Source: Aquidulcibacter sp. (GTDB lineage Bacteria; Pseudomonadota; Alphaproteobacteria; Caulobacterales; Aquidulcibacteraceae). Taken from it: a stretch of DNA of 64,000 nt. The notes under the pieces were generated by a model. The model searched no databases. It was not told where the DNA came from and worked only from the letters and a program-made list of their open reading frames with translations. The position numbers and the translations under genes were made by a program. Location of the stretch: assembly GCA_027532555.1 (NCBI GenBank), contig JAPZTJ010000007.1, positions 26,764 through 90,763 of the forward strand, written 5' to 3'. Below are positions 1-8,027 of this stretch, in pieces. Within the stretch, counting starts at the first letter, position 1, and every line of letters starts with the position of its first letter.

Positions 1-94
1 TCTATACAGTCAATCAAAATTGCATCCGCCGTTTTGTGGTAGCGAGCGACAAAAAGGTTGAAAGCTTCCGCTGGGAAGGCAATGCCTGCTTTCG

Positions 95-670
95 CTAAGC
101 AGGTGTCGCCAAATGTAATCCCGCGCCAATCAGTCGAGCGAACTGGGTAATCAACGCGGCCAAATCATCGTAGCTGGTCGCCTGTGACTTCAACCCATGG
201 AGCGCCGCCGTGATCGCGCGTGCTTGAAGGGCTTGAAGAGCGGGCGGCACCCTATTGGTCAGGCGCGCCTCTATCAAGGCCTGCATCCGACTGTCGATGG
301 CTGCCACCACATCGCCAACGAGGGCGGAATTGGTGGCCATCAATTCTGCGCCATGGGGGGACGTGTGGATCGCCTGCCAACTCAGGCCATGCAAGGCAAG
401 CCCAGCCGCAGCCAGCCCCTCCTCAAACGCCAGATCAGCTGGCCAAGAAGCTTCAGCCGCGTCACAACTTGCCTGCCCTAGAGCCACAGCTAAAGCCGCA
501 AAGATCGCCGCTTTATTCTCATAAGATTGATACAAAGCAGGTCGCGAAATGCCTGCTTCGGTCGCAACATCCTCCATTGAGGCACGCTTAAAGCCATAGC
601 GCGCAAAGACGGCTAGAGCTGCGTGTAAGATCTTGTCGCGGCGGGGGTCGCCATCCAAACGTATTGACAT
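95..670 (-). CDS. TetR/AcrR family transcriptional regulator
   Basis: 191-residue protein. The N-terminal ~60 residues form a TetR-type helix-turn-helix, with a DKILHAALAVFARYGF helix and an ISRPALYQSYENKAA recognition segment. The C-terminal ligand domain is divergent and gives no ligand clue. It faces the reductase gene at 731, an arrangement typical of a regulator controlling itself and its neighbour. A near-consensus promoter (677-705) would start its mRNA at or next to the ATG, so it may be translated leaderless. Family is clear; target and ligand are inferred or unknown. Confidence 0.9.
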   Translation of the reverse strand: MSIRLDGDPRRDKILHAALAVFARYGFKRASMEDVATEAGISRPALYQSYENKAAIFAALAVALGQASCDAAEASWPADLAFEEGLAAAGLALHGLSWQAIHTSPHGAELMATNSALVGDVVAAIDSRMQALIEARLTNRVPPALQALQARAITAALHGLKSQATSYDDLAALITQFARLIGAGLHLATPA

Positions 671-706
671 TTAGCGATAATATTGTCAGATCGTCATAAT
701 GTCAAT
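663..706 (-). promoter_or_regulatory. Sigma70-type promoter and inverted repeat between TetR gene and reductase
   Basis: On the minus strand there is TTGACA (705-700), a 17-base spacer and TATTAT (682-677), close to the housekeeping consensus. ATTGACAT (663-670) and ATGTCAAT (699-706) are perfect inverted copies 28 bases apart. The right copy contains the -35 box and the left covers the regulator's start codon. They could be operator half-sites for the TetR protein, but the spacing is wide for one dimer. The promoter is well supported; the operator role is inference. Confidence 0.6.
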
Positions 707-730
707 TTGTACAATGAAGGAATAGAAGCG

Positions 731-1765
731 ATGGCGAGCAAAGGATTGGTGCTGGTTACGGGCGGATCTGGCTATATTGGCGGCTTCATCATCGCCCAAC
801 TCTTGGAAGCAGGCTATCAAGTCCGCACTACGATCCGCAATCTTGGCCGAGAGCCAGAGGTTCGCGAAGCACTTAAAAAGCTTGCCCCCAATTTGGACCA
901 TTTGACCTTTTTCGCCGCTGACTTAACGCGCGATGATGGCTGGGCAGAAGCTGTTGAAGGCGTTGATTTCGTTCAGCATGTGGCCTCGCCTTTCCCAGCC
1001 GTGATGCCCAAGGACGAGAATGAATTGATTGGTCCGGCCCGTGAAGGGGCCCTGCGTGCACTCCGTTTTGCTCGCGATGCAGGGGTGAAGCGCGTCGTAA
1101 TGACCTCGTCTATGGCAGCCATCTCCTATGGACAAAGCGGGCCGCGCTCCAAGCCCTATACCGAAGCTGATTGGACCGACGAAACCAGCCCCGACACAGG
1201 TGCTTATATCCGCTCCAAAACCATCGCTGAACGCGCTGCTTGGGACTTTATGAAGGCCGAAGGCGGTAAATTAGAGCTTAGCACCATCAATCCCAGCGCG
1301 GTTCTGGGGCCAATTCTTGGACCAGACTTCTCGACCTCCATTCTCTTGGTGCAAAAGTTACTAAATGGCGACTTCCCCGGCAGCCCACGCTTGGGCTTCT
1401 CGCTGGTGGATGTGCGCGATGTAGCAGATCTGCACATCCGCGCCATGACCCATGAAAAGGCCGCTGGTGAACGCTTTTTGGCGGCCTGCGATTTTTATTG
1501 GGTGGAAGATGTGGCGCGCGTCTTGCGCGAAGATATGGGAACGCAAGCCCGCAAAGCCCCTACTGGACGCCTGCCGAGCTGGCTGGTGCGGATCATCGCC
1601 AATTTCGATCCTGTTATTAGAGGGGTCGCCTTTGAGCTCGACAAAGTACGTATGGCCGACAATACCAAGGCCAAAACCTTGCTGGGCTGGGCACCGCGAG
1701 ACGTCCGGACCTCGATCACAGACACAGCCCGCAGCCTGATCCGCGAGGGAATTGTTCGGGTCTAA
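731..1765 (+). CDS. NAD(P)-dependent epimerase/dehydratase-type aldehyde reductase
   Basis: 344-residue extended-SDR protein resembling dihydroflavonol 4-reductase and bacterial aldehyde reductases. The nucleotide-binding motif VTGGSGYIGG lies near residues 8-17. The active-site Ser (TSSMAAISYG), a Tyr in SGPRSKPYTEADW and a YIRSK Tyr/Lys pair are visible. ATG at 731 was chosen because an AAGGAA ribosome site sits about 9 bases upstream; an in-frame TTG at 683 lies inside the divergent promoter. Expected to reduce a carbonyl substrate with NAD(P)H in the cytoplasm. The divergent TetR gene is its likely regulator. Confidence 0.85.
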   Translation: MASKGLVLVTGGSGYIGGFIIAQLLEAGYQVRTTIRNLGREPEVREALKKLAPNLDHLTFFAADLTRDDGWAEAVEGVDFVQHVASPFPAVMPKDENELIGPAREGALRALRFARDAGVKRVVMTSSMAAISYGQSGPRSKPYTEADWTDETSPDTGAYIRSKTIAERAAWDFMKAEGGKLELSTINPSAVLGPILGPDFSTSILLVQKLLNGDFPGSPRLGFSLVDVRDVADLHIRAMTHEKAAGERFLAACDFYWVEDVARVLREDMGTQARKAPTGRLPSWLVRIIANFDPVIRGVAFELDKVRMADNTKAKTLLGWAPRDVRTSITDTARSLIREGIVRV

Positions 1766-1778
1766 AGCGAGCTCTGTT

Positions 1779-2243
1779 CTACAAGGTCAGGGCTAACGCA
1801 TCTAATTGATCGGCGGCGGCATTCCAGCCGGCTTCAAAGCCCATGGCTTCGTGTTGCTTTTTGGACTCTTCACTCCAGTGTCGCGCACCCCACTCCATAT
1901 GGGTGCCGCCATCTGGTGCGTCGCTCAAGATCACATAGCCGGTCATAAAAGGTGCGCCAGAGCCGGGCACCCAATCGCCAACATAAGCATCCGTGAAAGT
2001 TTGCTTATAGCCGTCAACCACCTCAACATATTGGCCGTGCATGGGATTTTCTTCCCCTGCCGGACCATTCATGACGATATAGCTGGCCCCGCCTGGACGC
2101 ACGTCAAGCTCGGCAATGGAAACCGTCCACGGCTTTGGGCAATACCATTGCTTGAGGAGTGAGCCCTCCGACCAGCAGCGCCAAACGTAAGCACGCGGCG
2201 CTTTGAGATGCAGGATGATTTTGAGTGTGCGTTCGTCGGTCAT
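1779..2243 (-). CDS. SRPBCC/AHSA1 domain protein
   Basis: 154 residues forming a single START-like SRPBCC fold of the AHSA1 (Hsp90 ATPase activator homologue) type. Seen: an APRAYVWRCWSEGSLLKQWYC start, a central FTDAYVG segment and a C-terminal amphipathic helix (EAGWNAAADQLDALA). Members bind hydrophobic ligands or act as stress proteins, and no specific ligand can be named. The start abuts the stop codon of the DUF4287 gene at 2244 with no spacer, so the two are co-translated. SRPBCC and DUF4287 proteins are commonly neighbours or fused. Confidence 0.85.
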   Translation of the reverse strand: MTDERTLKIILHLKAPRAYVWRCWSEGSLLKQWYCPKPWTVSIAELDVRPGGASYIVMNGPAGEENPMHGQYVEVVDGYKQTFTDAYVGDWVPGSGAPFMTGYVILSDAPDGGTHMEWGARHWSEESKKQHEAMGFEAGWNAAADQLDALALTL

Positions 2244-2474
2244 TTAGGCGTCTCCTTCTTTCTTTGCACCCTTGAGAAGGGCAAAGACGGCCATGGAATG
2301 GCCATGACCCAGATCATGATGCTCTTTAAACCAAGCCACGATGGCACCTGCTTTGGTAGAGGGCGTGAGCGCACCACCTTCTGTCCATCCCTGCTTATCG
2401 GCTAAACGACGAAGGTCTGCAGGTGTTAGCCCCGTTTTTTTGTGGATGGTGTGCAGATAGGCTTGGAAAGACAC
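2244..2474 (-). CDS. DUF4287 domain protein
   Basis: 76-residue soluble protein matching the DUF4287 pattern: MSFQAYLHTIHKKTGLTP at the start, then a basic helix and a GAIVAWFKEHHDLGHGHSMA segment with clustered His residues. The family's function is unknown. It is upstream of, and directly abutting, the SRPBCC gene, and downstream of a membrane-protein gene on the same strand, so it is probably the middle of a short operon running from 3652 to 1779. Confidence 0.8.
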   Translation of the reverse strand: MSFQAYLHTIHKKTGLTPADLRRLADKQGWTEGGALTPSTKAGAIVAWFKEHHDLGHGHSMAVFALLKGAKKEGDA

Positions 2475-2504
2475 GGTAGCTGGTTCCTAACGTCGGGCGT
2501 TGCG

Positions 2505-3170
2505 CTAAGTCGGCTTCACGGTTCCCAAAAAGCCAATGACAAGCAGCAGAGCATAGGTCAGCCACACCCACAAGCGAGCACGGTCCATCGCCCGACGCAG
2601 CGGGATTTCTGTCTCATCACTGGAGCCTTTTTCAATCACGGCTAGCAAGAGTGGACCGACAGGACGACCAGCAACGTCGATCATGATTGCCGCACCAAAG
2701 ATGGCAGCAAAAACAAATGCTTTTTGGCTCAACCAGCTTTCAGTAAGAGGTCCCCAACCCAGTAACGAGGTGATGCCGATGGCTGCATAAAAGGCGGTGA
2801 TGGCAAGCTTTAGCCAGAACTCAATCCGCTTCAGTTGCGGCACGATCGATTGTCCGGTCATCAAATGGATAGACCACGTCAGGCCCATCCAAACCGCACC
2901 AACAAGCCAAGCCAGCCAAAGCGCCCAATTTGGCAAGTCCCAATAGCCCGCCACAGCAACCATTGTCACAGATAATGGTACCATCACGACCCAAGCCGTG
3001 CGTGGCCCCATATCGACGACGCCTAACAGCCTTAGAATCTCCAGCCTTGTTGCAAGCGGCTTTGACCGATTGCGAAAGGCTGAGCCCAAAATCGCAACGC
3101 CAAGGTCGCCGCCCAGCCAGAAGACAAAGGCCAAAACATGGACATAAACAAGCACGTCATAGAGGCCCAT
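2505..3170 (-). CDS. Integral membrane protein, about six helices, unknown function
   Basis: 221 residues with roughly six hydrophobic segments. The start VLVYVHVLAFVFWLGGDLG carries an N-terminal His and Gly pattern like DUF2269 or copper-resistance D-type proteins, where the His may bind heme or metal. Conserved-looking acidic and His residues within helices (IHLMTGQS, MIDVAGRP) support a redox or metal role, but this is inference. A GAGGAGT ribosome site lies about 6 bases upstream of the ATG. It sits in a minus-strand group of four genes. Confidence 0.7.
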   Translation of the reverse strand: MGLYDVLVYVHVLAFVFWLGGDLGVAILGSAFRNRSKPLATRLEILRLLGVVDMGPRTAWVVMVPLSVTMVAVAGYWDLPNWALWLAWLVGAVWMGLTWSIHLMTGQSIVPQLKRIEFWLKLAITAFYAAIGITSLLGWGPLTESWLSQKAFVFAAIFGAAIMIDVAGRPVGPLLLAVIEKGSSDETEIPLRRAMDRARLWVWLTYALLLVIGFLGTVKPT

Positions 3171-3205
3171 GTTAACTCCTCAGGCGCGTGGGCAGAGAGA
3201 AAGAC

Positions 3206-3652
3206 TTACTTCACACGCCGCTCTTTGATGCAAGTGCGTTTGACCAGTTTATCTTCTTCAAACCAATGCCATGTGCGGCCACGATCATTGCCGTCGTCAG
3301 ACAATTGGATCATCTCATACAAATAGGTGCCGGGGCTGTCTTTGCGGGTCCAAGTCAACACAACGGTCTTGTCGTCAATTTCCCAAGCCCGGCCAAAGAT
3401 GCGTTCGGTGTCCCACCAAATTTGTTTGTCTTTATAGGTCGCGGGGAAATGAATTTCTTCGCGACGGCCATCGGGCCAGGTGTAGGTATTGATCTGATAA
3501 TAGGGATAGGTCGCATCATCCTGAAACTTGCATTGCAGATGCGAGGCATGGCGATCCAGCTCAACATTATTGGCGTCAACGTGGATGTATTCGCCGACCC
3601 ATTCACCTTCGTGACGGGCCAAAAGCGGCATGCCGGTTCGGATTGTATCCAT
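3206..3652 (-). CDS. Uncharacterized lipocalin/DUF3598-like protein
   Basis: 148-residue soluble protein rich in Trp, Tyr and beta-strand patterns (WVGEYIHVDANN, YPYYQINTYTWPDGR, RTWHWFEEDKLVKRTCIKE). The alternating hydrophobic strands suggest a small beta-barrel, and the pattern resembles DUF3598-type proteins. No catalytic motif is evident. The ATG has an AAAGGGAT element upstream. It is first in the minus-strand gene group ending at 1779. Function unknown. Confidence 0.7.
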   Translation of the reverse strand: MDTIRTGMPLLARHEGEWVGEYIHVDANNVELDRHASHLQCKFQDDATYPYYQINTYTWPDGRREEIHFPATYKDKQIWWDTERIFGRAWEIDDKTVVLTWTRKDSPGTYLYEMIQLSDDGNDRGRTWHWFEEDKLVKRTCIKERRVK

Positions 3653-3738
3653 AATGCAGAATCCCTTTTGAAGCAGACCAAAGAGGTCTAAGCTGCACTA
3701 GTAAAAGATATATCCTATCTCTCTGACAAGGGCTTCCC

Positions 3739-4518
3739 GTGGAAAACCTCATCCTTCTGCAGCGCCACGCCAATCACTCTGCCACCCTCTGGATCAACAG
3801 GCCAGACAAACGCAACGCGCTGACGGTTGAGATGTGGGCTGCCTTGCCCGCTTGTGTCGCTGAAGCCGTCGCCGACCCTGAGATCAAACTGCTCTTCTTG
3901 CGCGGTGCTGGCGGTGTCTTTGCAGCCGGGGCGGACATTGCAGAAATGCCGCAGATTTATGCTACGCCCGAAGCAGCGCTCAAAAATGATGAGAAAATAC
4001 AAAACGCAATGAAGGCGTTGGAGGATTGTCCAAAGCCTGTGATTGCCTTGATCGAAGGCCCGTGCCTTGGCGGTGGCTGTGGCTTGGCATTGGCTTGCGA
4101 CTTACGTATCGGCGTGGTGGGAAGCCGCTATGGCGTGACGCCGGCGAAGCTCGGCCTCGTCTATGGCGCGGGTGACACGCGTCGCTTAATCCAAGCGGTC
4201 GGGCTTTCCAAAGCCAAAGACATCCTCTTCACCGGCCGCCTGCTCGACTGTGCAGAAGCCATGTCCAGCGGCCTCATCGACCGACTGGTTGCAACCGAAG
4301 AGCTCGATGAAATCGCTTCAGACTATGCAGCCAAAATCAGCGCGGCCTCGGTCTATTCAATCCGGGCCCAGAAGCAGATTTTGGCCATGTTACGCGGTGG
4401 GTGTGACGACGCAGAAGCCAGCCGTGCCCTATTTGGCGCAAGCTTTACGGGCGCGGATTTCAAAGAAGGGTTTGCAGCTTTTATGGAAAAACGACCTGCG
4501 CAATTTACTGTCCGTTGA
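3739..4518 (+). CDS. Enoyl-CoA hydratase/isomerase family protein
   Basis: 259-residue crotonase-fold protein. RNALTVEMWAAL, GVFAAGADIAEM (oxyanion-hole loop) and EGPCLGGGCGLALACDLRIG (second oxyanion-hole helix) are all present. The first active-site Glu position of true hydratases is replaced around LGLVYGAGDTRRL, so it may be an isomerase or a broad-specificity member. Starts with GTG behind an AAGGGC ribosome site. It would act on acyl-CoA thioesters. Stands alone on the plus strand before the oxidoreductase at 4588. Confidence 0.9.
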   Translation: MENLILLQRHANHSATLWINRPDKRNALTVEMWAALPACVAEAVADPEIKLLFLRGAGGVFAAGADIAEMPQIYATPEAALKNDEKIQNAMKALEDCPKPVIALIEGPCLGGGCGLALACDLRIGVVGSRYGVTPAKLGLVYGAGDTRRLIQAVGLSKAKDILFTGRLLDCAEAMSSGLIDRLVATEELDEIASDYAAKISAASVYSIRAQKQILAMLRGGCDDAEASRALFGASFTGADFKEGFAAFMEKRPAQFTVR

Positions 4519-4587
4519 TTGGTTGCGTTCTAAGTCTCGCGCTCGAGGAACGGTCCTGTTTTGGCCCAGAAGTAAGAGGGATATCGA

Positions 4588-5574
4588 GTGGGCAGCTTTG
4601 CGATTATCGGTGCGGGGATTAGCGGACTTGCCTGCGGCAACGCGCTGGCAGCGGCTGGTCATCAAGTTTCGCTGTTCGATAAAGGCCGGGGCCCAGGTGG
4701 GCGCATGTCGACCCGCCGCGTCGACACCCCTTTTGGCCAAGCCAGTTTCGACCATGGCGCGCAGTTTTTTACCGAGCGGGACGCAGACTTTCAAAGGACG
4801 ATTTCGGCACTGGAGACACAAGGCGCAGTCGGTCTTTGGCAGGGCGAATTTGTGCGCTTTGACAGCAAAGGCAAGCAGCACGCATTAGGCGACGAGCCCC
4901 GCTATGTCGGCACACCGGGTATGAATGGCGTTGTGCGTGGCCTTGCGGTCGGCCTGAATACCACCTGGGGGATGCGCGTCAGCGGCCTATCGGGTCGGAA
5001 AGGTGCTTGGCAGGTTCATGGTGAATCCGGCGAGAATCTTGGACTATTTGACCAAGTTGTCTGCGCGGTTCCCGCAGAACAGGTTAGTGGCTTATTGGCA
5101 CCCCATACGCCAGCGATTGCGGTAAAGGCCAAAGCCGTGCGCTCGTTGCCGTGTTGGGCAGGCCTGTTTGCGTTTGAAAAACCTCTAAAAATTGACTGGG
5201 ACATGGCGCGCTTTGACGCTCACCCTGTGTTGGATGTGATATCGGCAGGCGTAAACCAGCCCGGCCGCACCGGCCCTGCGTCCTATGTCGTTCATGGTCA
5301 CGCCGATTGGTCCATCGCGCATTTGGAAGAAGGCGCAGACCAGATAGCGGCATTGCTTCTTAAAGAACTGGCAAAAATAGCAGGCCCCCTGCCAACCCCT
5401 CTTGTCCAATCGGCCCATCGTTGGCGGTATGCCCGGGTCGAGACCAGCCATGGACCGGGTTATCTTTATGATAAAGATCAAGGTATTGGCGCATGTGGGG
5501 ACTGGCTGGCTGGTCCACGCGTTGAATCGGCGTGGGTTTCTGGCAACCACTTGGGTCAAGCTCTTTTAGGTTAG
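4588..5574 (+). CDS. Renalase-like FAD/NAD(P)-dependent oxidoreductase
   Basis: 328 residues. The N-terminal Rossmann motif IGAGISGLACGNAL is followed by FDKGRGPGGRMSTRR, the signature of renalase-like amine/NAD(P)H oxidoreductases, and a C-terminal FAD loop (GIGACGDWLAGPRVESAWVSG). It uses GTG with an AGAGGGA ribosome site. Family members bind FAD non-covalently and many lack a known substrate. No operon partner is obvious; the next gene starts 76 bases later. Confidence 0.88.
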   Translation: MGSFAIIGAGISGLACGNALAAAGHQVSLFDKGRGPGGRMSTRRVDTPFGQASFDHGAQFFTERDADFQRTISALETQGAVGLWQGEFVRFDSKGKQHALGDEPRYVGTPGMNGVVRGLAVGLNTTWGMRVSGLSGRKGAWQVHGESGENLGLFDQVVCAVPAEQVSGLLAPHTPAIAVKAKAVRSLPCWAGLFAFEKPLKIDWDMARFDAHPVLDVISAGVNQPGRTGPASYVVHGHADWSIAHLEEGADQIAALLLKELAKIAGPLPTPLVQSAHRWRYARVETSHGPGYLYDKDQGIGACGDWLAGPRVESAWVSGNHLGQALLG

Positions 5575-5650
5575 CTGACAAGTCGGAAAGGCCGCGCTAC
5601 AGTCGATCTCGTACACGCTCACTACCACTAACCGTAAAGAGGAATCCCAT

Positions 5651-6403
5651 ATGTTCTTGTCTTTAGCCACCTGGCCCGAAATCGATCAGCGGCTGAAAGC
5701 AGGCAAGCGCGGGATCATCATACCCATTGGCAGCCATGAGCAGCATGGCCCAACCGGCCTCATCGGCACCGATGCTTTATGCCCAGATATCATCGCACGC
5801 GAAGCTGAAAGCCAAGGTGACCTTTTGATTGCCCCGCCTTTCTCGATTGGTATGGCCCAGCACCATATGGGTTTTCCGGGCTCCATGACGCTGCGACCCT
5901 CCACCATGATTGCGACCATCGTCGACTGGACGGCCAGCCTGACGCGCGCTGGTTTTGACCGCCTCTATTGGGTCAATGGCCATGGCGGCAATGTCGCGAC
6001 CATCCAAGCTGCTTTTGCTGAAACCTACGCGCCTTATTCGCTGCGCGGTGAGGCTGCCCCCTTTGCCCATATGCTGAAGAACTGGTGGGAATTGCCCGGT
6101 ATCGAACGGCTATGTCTCGATATCTATCCCGTCGGCCATGGCTCGCACGGGACAGCTTCAGAAGTCGCAGTCACCTATTGGGCCTATCCTGAACGGGCGG
6201 ATCTGGCGAAGCTGGTGCTGGAACCAAAGATCGCACCCAATGGCCCGATCAGGGATGCAGCCGACTATCGCCATCGCTTTGCCGATGGCCGTATTGGCTC
6301 TGACCCGACCCAGTCTACGCCAGAGCAAGGCGGCAGGATTGTTGCCGCTGCAGCTAAAGCTTTGATTACCGACGCCAATAACTTCTTTGCTGAGACTGTC
6401 TGA
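5651..6403 (+). CDS. Creatininase family amidohydrolase
   Basis: 250 residues. IIPIGSHEQHGPTGLIGTD carries the Glu, His and Asp metal ligands, and WVNGHGGN the following His ligand; the C-terminal half has GHGSHGTASE with a further ligand. These features define the creatininase superfamily (creatininase, MftE-type peptidases, FAPy deformylases). The true substrate cannot be told. AGAGGAA precedes the ATG. Its TGA overlaps the ATG of the UbiH-like gene by one base, so the two are translationally coupled. Confidence 0.88.
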   Translation: MFLSLATWPEIDQRLKAGKRGIIIPIGSHEQHGPTGLIGTDALCPDIIAREAESQGDLLIAPPFSIGMAQHHMGFPGSMTLRPSTMIATIVDWTASLTRAGFDRLYWVNGHGGNVATIQAAFAETYAPYSLRGEAAPFAHMLKNWWELPGIERLCLDIYPVGHGSHGTASEVAVTYWAYPERADLAKLVLEPKIAPNGPIRDAADYRHRFADGRIGSDPTQSTPEQGGRIVAAAAKALITDANNFFAETV

Positions 6404-7668
6404 TGGCCCAAGCCAGCCATGAATTCGACGTCCTCATTTCTGGCGGTGGTCTTGTTGGCCTCACGCTAGCCTTGGCACTCGACCAAGGCGGGCTAAAATC
6501 CGCCGTGATCGACCGCCTGCCCGCGGCCGACCTGTTGGAAGAAAGCTTCGATGGGCGCGCCACGGCCATGGGGTTTGCAACCTACCGCATGATGCAGAGC
6601 TTAGGTGTTGCCCGTCACATTGGCGAAGTGCAGCCGATTGAGCAGATTTTGGTGTCGGACGGTCGGATTGGTAGTCCATCGCACCGAGGCGGCCCCTCGT
6701 CTCTCACGCTCCACTTCGACCATCGCGAAACGGGGACCGGCGATGAACCTCTCGGTTGGATGATTGAGAACCGCCGTATCCGCTTGGCACTCGACAAAGA
6801 GGTCGCCACCCGGTCTGGCATCACGCGCTTTGCACCCGATGAGATTGAAGATCTGCAAATGGGTGCGGGCCAAGTCTCAGCGCGCTTAAAGTCTGGCAAA
6901 TTGCTGAAAGCACCCCTGATCGTCGGCGCAGACGGTCGAGGATCTTTTGTCCGCAAAAAAGCGGGCATTCGCACCTACGGCTGGTCGTATGATCAAACCG
7001 GGATCGTGACCACGGTTGCAATGGAAAACCCCCACGTTGGGGTGGCGCATGAATATTTCCTACCAACAGGCCCATTCGCTATTCTTCCACTAATGCATAA
7101 TCGCGCCAATATCGTCTGGTCTGAGAAAACAAGCCGCGCCAAGGCGCTGATGGCCATGAGCCGTGCGGATTTAGAACAAGAATTGGCGCGCCGCTTTGGC
7201 GACTTCTTGGGTACCGTAAAGCTCGATGCGCCGGTTTGGTCCTATCCCTTGTCGATGGAGCTTGCGGCGACTTGGGCCAAGCCTCGCGTGGTGTTGGCAG
7301 GCGATGCAGCACATGGCATTCACCCCATTGCGGGCCAAGGCCTGAACCTTGGCCTCAAAGATGTTGCGGCCTTGGCCGAAGTGCTAGTGGAAGCCCGAGG
7401 GCTCGGTCAAGATTTAGGCGATTTGGCGGTGCTTGAGCGCTATGCGCAATGGCGGCGGACCGATACGATGACCTTGGCTATCTCATGTGATGCCTTTGTC
7501 AGACTATTCTCCAACGACATCGCACCCGTTCGCGCACTACGCACCCTTGGACTGGGGATTGTCGATGCGATTGGCCCGGCGCGGCGCTTTTTTGCTAGCC
7601 ATGCAGGCGGGGCTGTGGGTGATTTACCAAAGCTTTTGCGCGGCGAAAGCTTAGGGGCGCATGCTTGA
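6403..7668 (+). CDS. ubiH: UbiH/UbiF/VisC family FAD-dependent hydroxylase
   Basis: 421-residue flavoprotein monooxygenase. FAD-binding motif SGGGLVGLTLALAL near residues 11-24, a mid-protein ADGRGSFVR (DG motif), and GDAAHGIHPIAGQGLNLG from G300, the hallmark of the ubiquinone hydroxylases. It would hydroxylate the ubiquinone ring precursor at the inner membrane. Which position (C5, C6 or C1) cannot be assigned, so the symbol is tentative. Coupled to the creatininase gene upstream and to a VOC gene downstream (TTGA overlap). A Coq4 homologue is encoded at 55.8 kb. Confidence 0.88.
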   Translation: MAQASHEFDVLISGGGLVGLTLALALDQGGLKSAVIDRLPAADLLEESFDGRATAMGFATYRMMQSLGVARHIGEVQPIEQILVSDGRIGSPSHRGGPSSLTLHFDHRETGTGDEPLGWMIENRRIRLALDKEVATRSGITRFAPDEIEDLQMGAGQVSARLKSGKLLKAPLIVGADGRGSFVRKKAGIRTYGWSYDQTGIVTTVAMENPHVGVAHEYFLPTGPFAILPLMHNRANIVWSEKTSRAKALMAMSRADLEQELARRFGDFLGTVKLDAPVWSYPLSMELAATWAKPRVVLAGDAAHGIHPIAGQGLNLGLKDVAALAEVLVEARGLGQDLGDLAVLERYAQWRRTDTMTLAISCDAFVRLFSNDIAPVRALRTLGLGIVDAIGPARRFFASHAGGAVGDLPKLLRGESLGAHA

Positions 7669-8027
7669 CCGATTATGCGACGCCAAACTTGCCTGCCAAA
7701 GATATGGCGGCAACCTCTGCCTTTTATCAAAAGTTTGGCTTTAGCGAGGACTATGTTTCGCCGGGCTGGATGATCTTATCGCGCGGCGGCCTTCAGCTCG
7801 AATTCTTTCCCTATCCAGACTTGGACCCCACCACCTCGTCTTTTGGGAGCTGCTTGCGCGTCGATGATCTGCAGGGGCTCTACCAAGCTTGCGTCACGTC
7901 GGGAATTCCCCAAGCCCACATCGGGATGCCCCGCGTTCATCCACCGCAAAAGGAAGCGTCTGGCCTGACGATCGCCTATTTGATCGACCCAAACGGATCT
8001 TTGATCCGCATCATCCAGAACGACTAA
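7665..8027 (+). CDS. Bleomycin-resistance-like VOC protein
   Basis: 120 residues with a single glyoxalase/VOC fold: TPNLPAKDMAATSAFYQKFGF at the start and IAYLIDPNGSLIRIIQ at the end. The Pro-rich start and the SRGGLQLEFFPYPDLDP strand match the bleomycin-binding Ble family, which sequesters glycopeptide drugs as dimers without catalysis. The start is TTG, overlapping the TGA of ubiH. Its TAA overlaps the TAG of the convergent ATP-grasp gene (CTAA, 8024-8027). Resistance is unproven. Confidence 0.8.
   Translation: MTDYATPNLPAKDMAATSAFYQKFGFSEDYVSPGWMILSRGGLQLEFFPYPDLDPTTSSFGSCLRVDDLQGLYQACVTSGIPQAHIGMPRVHPPQKEASGLTIAYLIDPNGSLIRIIQND

Noticed and set aside
1..94. Open minus-strand frame at the left edge
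   Set aside because: No start codon or ribosome site within the window; it could be chance or the start of a gene lying outside.
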